From assembly GCA_037447655.1 (NCBI GenBank), contig JBBHKE010001154.1, positions 162,415-226,414 of the forward strand: a DNA stretch of 64,000 bases, read 5' to 3'. The stretch is from Zygnema cylindricum. Its lineage: Eukaryota > Streptophyta > Zygnematophyceae > Zygnematales > Zygnemataceae. Under the pieces are notes generated by a model that was given only the letters and a program-made list of their open reading frames with translations, searched no databases and was not told the DNA's origin. Positions 58,185 through 64,000 of the stretch are shown piece by piece (within the stretch, counting starts at the first letter, position 1; each line of letters begins with the position of its first letter). The position numbers and the translations under genes are program-made.

Positions 58185-58255
58185 TGGTTAAGACGCTAGG
58201 CTATAGAGAAACTAGAGGTCGCAAGTACAAATCTGGACTTAGGCATCATTTTAGT
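58185..58255 (+). repeat. tRNA-like sequence, possible SINE head
   Basis: TTACGCCTTAATGGTTAAGA resembles a D-arm/A-box and GTCGCAAGTACAAATCTGG resembles a T-arm/B-box. They are spaced about as in a tRNA, with CTAG...CTAG able to pair between them. The acceptor stem is not complementary and the T-stem is imperfect, so it is not a functional tRNA. It could be a tRNA-derived SINE or a pseudogene. Confidence 0.35.
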
Positions 58256-58379
58256 AAATTACCATTTACTTCAAAAACTGCCACTTTCTGAACATGGCGG
58301 CTGCCATGGCGCGCCTTTGATCCTCACTCTCTTTCCTTAAAGCAAAACTAAAGTAGGGAAGTGAACTACTAATTACCTC

Positions 58380-58800
58380 TTTTCAACACATTCTTATATG
58401 TTTCTATTAAACAACTGACTTTTGTTCGTACATATACGTATTGTGTCCGTATTTTTTCTTACTTTTTCAGGGTACATTTTCGAACTTTTTCAATATATTT
58501 CAGTTATACGACTTACATCCTTCGTACATTTATGTACATTGTCCATATATTTTGGTACTTTTTGGGTTATTAAAGGGGGGATTTCAGGGTGTTAAGGGTA
58601 CTTCCCGTGCATTTCGCACATTTTGGTAAATTACAGTAAAACTTCCTTTATTATCAGTACTCTTAGGTTTTTTAGGGTGCACCTTTCGTACAGTACCGTA
58701 CATTTCCGTATGTTTTTCGTACGTTCTAAGATTTTTTAAGGATTTTTGAGGGTTAAGGGGACGATTTCCTTACGTTTTCGTACATCGTACAGCGAAAACT
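58380..58800. repeat. Degenerate GTAC / TTTAGGG-like array
   Basis: Repeated pattern of CGTACATTT and GTACTTTT words followed by TTAGGGTTATTAAGGGGGG and GGGTAC. Units are roughly 100-150 bases and poorly conserved. A related block lies at 60000-60480, and a single unit at about 57410-57480. Confidence 0.55.
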
Positions 58801-59487
58801 AACGAACGGTATGAAAGCAACGAATACTACGTAGTTTTCGGAAAAAAGTCGAAATTTGTACGAAAAGGACAACTATGGTAAAAAGTGACTCGGACGACGT
58901 ATTGATTAAAATCTGTACGGGCGGACGAAACTTAAGATTTGTAAAAGCGTACGAAAATGTCAGAATGGTTAGTAGATGGGCAACAGGAGCGTGAAATAAT
59001 ATCCTCCGTCAAATATTTTCTTGCGGCTTTCGGTGGCTTTGCATCCTCCATGGCGGAAGGCACATGTCATATGCGACGTGTACATACCTGGTCGCACGAT
59101 CGTCGTGGAATTTGTTTATTTATCCACGAGGCACGATGCTATTCGATCATGCGCTTAGAAGCAACCTACTCTGGGTCACTTTTTGCGAACTGAAAGTGTC
59201 AGACGATGGCGTATCCGATTATACATTCGACGATCCACGTTTCATCCCATAAACGTGGAGAATCAAATCCCTCAATCAATAGGCTTGTTTTTTTTACATT
59301 TTTTTTTTTTTGGTACGCACTGTACTAAACAGTACGGATTTCAGTTAATAACGACATTTTTTCTCTAATGGAACCTCACCCTAAGTCATGGAACGAAAAT
59401 CGCGTCGTACGTAGCATATCAGACAATTTGTCTTTTCGCTAAAACAACTTATTAAATATCATAAGATATTATGTTTAAAAGTTCTAT

Positions 59488-59605
59488 ATATCACGATGGT
59501 TTATGTTGGTCCCGGTACAATATATCGAGGATTTTGCTCGATCGATATTTGATACATCGATTATTAAGAATATCGCGATATGAATTTACCCGATACCCAA
59601 CACTA
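59488..59605. mobile_element. Right part of hAT-type MITE
   Basis: Matches the right portion of the MITE at 46773-47081 (TTTATGTTGGTCCCGGTA, GCTCGATCGATATT) and ends with the same terminal CCCGATACCCAACACTA. Its left half is missing. Confidence 0.75.
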
Positions 59606-59614
59606 AATATCGGA

Positions 59615-59811
59615 ACCACCAAACGCAAACGACAAAATTCAACAACGACATGTGAAGTAATAGGGACATAACGTAATAGTTCACTATTTAAGGTTGACGT
59701 GGGGGTTTTTCACTCCATGGAACGTGAAGGATGTGTTGCACAGAGGTCACGGACGACCCATGCCTGGAATAAAAAATCCCAAAAATTCCCCGCAAGTGTG
59801 AAATTTGTAGT
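59615..59811 (+). repeat. Second copy of the 46565-46772 segment
   Basis: Shares CGCAAACGACAAAATTCAAC through GTGTGAAATTTG with 46565-46772. It is again followed by TAGTGTTG(T)GTATCG, the start of the same MITE type. Confidence 0.85.
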
Positions 59812-59885
59812 GTTGTGTATCGGTAAAAAAAATACCGCGATAACACCGATAGCGATAGTTATCAGTTATCGAACGGTTTGAGATC
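59811..59885. mobile_element. Left end of a hAT-type MITE variant
   Basis: Starts TAGTGTTGTGTATCGG after GAAATTTG and continues with CCGCGATAACACCGATAGCG, ending in sequence without the family's right terminus. It appears truncated or diverged. Confidence 0.5.
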
Positions 59886-59999
59886 CCAATACATCAAACA
59901 AAGACCAACAAATTCCATACCGGCAGTAACTTAAAAAATATATAGTATGCATACGATGTTACTTTATAACATACTCTATTATATTATTGACTATATATA

Positions 60000-60480
60000 A
60001 TAAAGTACCTTCCATTGCACCAGTACATTTTTTGTACTGTTATATAAAGTGGTCGTAAATGTCCGTATTTTTTAAGGTTATTTGAATGATTATTAGGGTT
60101 TTATAGTGCATATCCTTAAATTTCGTCAATTTCAATATAACTACCGCACACTTTTCATACATGTACTTGCAGTGGTCGTATTTCCCGTATTTGTTAGGGA
60201 TATTTATTTAGGGTTTGGAGGGTACATTGTCGTACATTTCCGTATATGTCAACAGAGTTGCGCTACATTTTTTGTAAATTTACGTGCAGTGTTTGAACAT
60301 ATTCATACTTTTTAGGGTTATAATAAGAGGGGGGTTTGGGGTTTAGGGTACACGACCTTACGTTCATATATATGTTAGTTTTGTTGACAAAGATTTGTCA
60401 TATTATTAGGTTTGTAGGGTACGATTTCCATATAATTCCGTACATTTATGATAAATGTCCGTACTTTCTAATTTTTACTA
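60000..60480. repeat. Degenerate GTAC / TTTAGGG-like array
   Basis: Three to four poorly conserved units with CGTACATTT, GGTCGTATTT and AGGGTTTGGAGGGTAC or TTTGGGGTTTAGGGTAC. Same pattern as 58380-58800. Confidence 0.55.
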
Positions 60481-60489
60481 CGGATTTTC

Positions 60490-61536
60490 TGAAACTCGGA
60501 GACCTCCTTAAGTCCTCAGAGTGGACAGCTTCCAAGAAGCCTCTAGGATAATCCTGACCCCTTTGTGTTTCAGCAAAAATAACTGCCACCCTGGCAGACA
60601 AAAACACTGACCAACTTCACCTTTGTGAAGACAAGACTCCCCTGAGTCGATAGCAAAAAGAATCTCTGAATTTGCTCCCCTGAGCAGTAAGTTATGGAGG
60701 GTCAAAGTTGACCTTTTGTATAGAAGCTCTCTGGGAGAGAGGATCCTATCTCCTAATTTTTCTAAGTCCTATCTCTCTCACAGACTCTATCTACTGATGT
60801 ACGGAACCAATCATAATACAGTTCCGTACGCAAAAGTACAGCTGCCGGTGTACTTTATGTACGGACATTGTACGACATGGCCCAAATGTCGACAAATGTC
60901 ATATCCGGATTCGGTGCCATAATCTCTGGAGATTCCACGATCCAATGTAATTTCGCCATGCGTCATCCGATGTGGCGATGGCCACAAACCGCCAAAATAT
61001 TCTTCCGCGATCTCGGCGCTAATTCCGGCCGTCCGATTAGAATCTAATTTAATCGTAGCCGTAATAAATACATGCGCGGTATTCGTTTCACTTACGAAAT
61101 CAATGCGCGGTATTGATTTCGTGCATGTACCGTATTCCGTACTTATACATTACCAGATCTATGAATACCGTACACAGTTACAGTTAAATGATTTAACCTA
61201 CGTATTAATGTTTAAGTGAAAATCGTACTATATAATACGTAACACTACTGTTAGACTTAACGGCTAAAGCTACCAACTATTTCTGGTTGTCGGCCGACAG
61301 GTACCACGATCAAATCCTGTGGCCGGCATATACCTTTTAGTAAATAATCCCTTAACTAGTATAAATTTCTCGTAAACCTCAAGATAGCCTAGGTAGTCAT
61401 GGCTCTAGCTTCCTCTCCAATTTCTCAGTGACTGCGACAAGTTTGAGAGTTGGAGAGAGAAGTTAGAGGTAGACTGCCTCGGCTTCTTTATTTCTATTCA
61501 GACCTAGAAAATACTTTAAAACCATTAGTTTCTACA
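60490..61536 (-). repeat. 3' LTR of copia C
   Basis: On the minus strand it starts TGTAGAAACTAATGG at 61536 and ends CCGAGTTTCA at 60490 (1047 bases), preceded by the polypurine tract AAAATAAGGGGAG. It carries the hairpin at 61289-61328 with outer stem GCCGGCC/GGTCGGC-type pairing. Confidence 0.92.
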
Positions 61537-64000
61537 CTCCCCTTATTTTCTAGTCAATCTTTAATTTCAGACCACACTTCTCCCTGCAGAAAATTAGCTT
61601 AGGGGAAGGCACAGGTTTGGTCATCATATCTGCTACCATCTCACTATCTGTTCTGTACTCTAAACTAATTATTTTATTTTTTACATTTTCTCTAACAAAG
61701 CTGAGTCTGATGTCCATGTGTTTGGCTTTAAAATGATGTTTAGGACTGGCAGAAATAGCGATTCCTGCGTGATTATCACAAAATATTTTCTGCACACCAC
61801 TCTTAAGGTGACCAAGCTCACCAAGTAAAGACTTGACCCATATCAATTCTTTTACAGCAGAGCAAGAGGCCATATACTCAGCCTCCATGGTGGACTGAGC
61901 AATAACCTTTTGCTGTTTGCTACTCCAACAGCAAGCCCCATCACCCACATATAATACATATCCAGAAGTGTATCTCCTCATCGGAGCATCACCATAACTA
62001 GCATCACTCCAAGTAGTGATGTCAGTATTCTCCCCACCCAAATGCAACCATAGATCCCTAGTTCCTATCAAGTATCTAAGGACTCTCTTAGCTGCCTCCG
62101 AATCCCTCTTAGTGGGAGCATTTTGACTTCTACTCAGCACTCCTACAGCTGCAGCTAAATTCGGTCGGGTACAATTCATAAAATAGATTAGACTTCCCAC
62201 TACTTGCCTGTAAGGAATAGTCTGCATGAACTTCTAATCTTCAGGAGATAATTCCTGGTCTAAGACTATGACTCCTTTTTCCTCAGTCCCCACACTTCCC
62301 TTCTTCAATTCAATTGGAGTTGTACAACTATTAGCTTTATCTATTTGAATTTTTTCAAGCATGTTCCCTATTGCTTCTTTTTGAGTCAATCTTATAATTT
62401 TCCTTTTTCGGTCTCTCTCTACTTGAATTCCCAAAATATATTTTGCTTCTCCCATATCCTTCATTTCAAATCTCCCCTTAAGATCGGTTTTCACTTTATT
62501 AATTTTTTCCATTGATTTACTTAAAACAAGCAAATCATCAACATAAATTGCAATAAATATAAAACCTTCCTCATCTTCGAAAACATAGATTAAGTGATCT
62601 GAGCTGATCCGGATATATCCCAGACCGGTAAGAAACTCATCAAGCTTCATATTCCACTGTCGAGGCGCCTGTTTCAAACCATAAAGAGATTTAATCAGCC
62701 GGCATACCTTACTCTCTTCTCATTCTTCCACAAACCCTTCGCGTTGTCGCATGAAGATCTCCTCTTCCAATTCTCCATGCAAAAAGGTTATTTTGATGTC
62801 CATCTGGTGCACTCCCATGTCTTCCGCTGCTGCCAAGCTGAGAAGTATGCGGACGGAGGGAAATTTGACTACCGGGGCAAAGGTTTCCTCGTAGTGAATT
62901 CCCTCCTTTTGTGTAAATCCCTTTGCCACTAGTCGGGCCTTGTAGCGCTCGATTGTGTTATCTGGGTTCAGTTTCTATTTGAAAACCCACTTACAACCGA
63001 TTGGTTTTCAATTATGTGGACAATCCACCAGCTCCCAAGTATCGGCTGCCATGATTGAGGCCATCTCTTCATTGATGGCTGTCTTCCACCGATTTCTTTC
63101 TGGACAAGTCATCGCCTCTCCATAAGTTTGAGGTTCATCTTGATGAGATAGTTTAGTTACCTTGTTATTAACCTGTTTTTCTTGCAGTCTTTTGCTACTT
63201 CTCCTCCCCCCCTCAAAATCTGAGGCCAGAATAGATGGTTCTCTTGGATTCTTTCGAACAAACTCGGCTTCTCCCCTATCCCTTGATTCCGAACCAATTT
63301 CCACCACGTCTTCTGCTTCGGGTAGAGTTGTCACTGGAGTTTCCACAGCCGAGTCCTTTTCGGTCTGATTTGTACCTGCAAGAATGTCATCTTCTCTAAA
63401 ACCTGGATAGTTAGGAAGCTCAAAGTCATGGGAATTTTCTGACTCAAATCTGATTTTAAATGACTTCATATACTTGAAGGGATCCACAGACTTTCCTTCA
63501 TCCATAACTACTAGATGCTTTACTAGGATTGTATCTTCCCTTTTTAGATCATAAACTCTATATCCTTTAACATCCTCATCATATCCTAATAAGTATCACG
63601 GTTTTCCTTTAGGATCTAGCTTCCAATTGGACCGATCAGTATCTAGACTGAACACTTGGCTGCCGAAAACCTTTAAGTGAGATATGTCTGGTTTCCAGCC
63701 TGTCCATCTCTCATAAGGTGTTTGATCTTTTATAGCTAAAGTAAGAACTCTATTCTTGAGGTAATTAGCGCAGTTCATTGCTTCTTCCCAAAACCTTTTT
63801 CCTATCTTTTTATCTGACAACATACTTATAGCACTATACTTAGCGTTCTATTTATCCTTTCAGCTACCCCATTCTGTTCCAGATTTTCTGGAACTGTCTT
63901 TTGGTGTTGGACCCTATCCTCCCTCAGAAAAAATTCAAACTGGTTAGAAGTATACTCTCCACCATTGTCACTCTTTACTCTCTTGATTGGAGTTTCATGG
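61537..64000 (-). pseudogene. Copia C polyprotein, 3' part (runs off window)
   Basis: On the minus strand, in order: the end of integrase (about 63823-64000 and 63596-63823, KKIGKRFWEEAMNCANYLKN), a linker (63008-63505), RT (DYEETFAPVV-like HYEETFAPVVKFPSVRIL; catalytic IAIYVDDLLVLSKS near 62550) and RNase H (SDASYGDAPMRRYTSG, MEAEYMASCSAVKELIWVKS; 61550-62227). Single stop codons (TAG near 62230, TGA near 62715, TGA near 63595) break the frame. The frame is otherwise well preserved and better than copia A, so it is younger. The 5' end, gag and 5' LTR lie beyond 64000. Confidence 0.92.

Overview
This is a nuclear segment of a plant-type genome. The evidence is two spliced host genes whose products match plant families, small GT-AG introns, copia elements primed by an initiator tRNA sequence, many MITEs and long AT-rich intergenic stretches. 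I cannot name the species. Low gene density and layered repeats suggest a fairly large genome, and a bryophyte, lycophyte, fern or other streptophyte would all fit.

Only two host genes are convincing, both on the minus strand and both hidden from simple ORF reading by introns. The first (15405-21545) is a ceramide synthase of the LAG1/LOH type: six coding exons, 290 residues, catalytic His pair and Lag1 motif intact. Its introns are packed with GA/CT low-complexity tracts, and a 28-bp minisatellite lies just upstream of its promoter. The second (36452-45859) is an EDRF1-like TPR protein: ten coding exons, about 1769 residues, with a tiny exon 4 and one GC-AG intron.

Layout. 1-4880: AT-rich intergenic DNA with degenerate repeats and MITE relics. 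4880-14340: an old LINE-like reverse transcriptase (minus) split by a complete but decayed copia element (5784-12213, TSD AACTG). 14485-14699: foldback MITE. 15405-21960: ceramide synthase gene and 5' region. 22059-23078: minisatellite. 23.2-28.2 kb: AT-rich, no gene seen. 28.2-30.9 kb: MITE cluster, LTR fragment and a second, truncated LINE-like copy. 31-36.4 kb: intergenic DNA with MITEs. 36452-45859: EDRF1-like gene. 46.5-61 kb: dense repeat mosaic containing a hAT-type MITE (8-bp TSD), two inverted copies of a Harbinger/Tourist-like element (TSD TTA, one split by an LTR), and several LTRs of one copia superfamily group. It also holds a gag-only copia derivative with an intact 616-residue ORF and GTAC/TTTAGGG-like arrays. 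61536-64000: the 3' part of a further minus-strand copia.

The most unusual signals are in the copia family. Its primer-binding site matches an internal (anticodon-loop) part of plant initiator tRNA-Met and lies inside the gag reading frame, so the AUG inside the site can also be a gag start codon. Its LTRs carry a hairpin whose outer stem changes sequence but keeps pairing between copies, and this hairpin resembles an antisense tRNA T-arm. One member has shed protease, integrase and RT but keeps a long open gag ORF.
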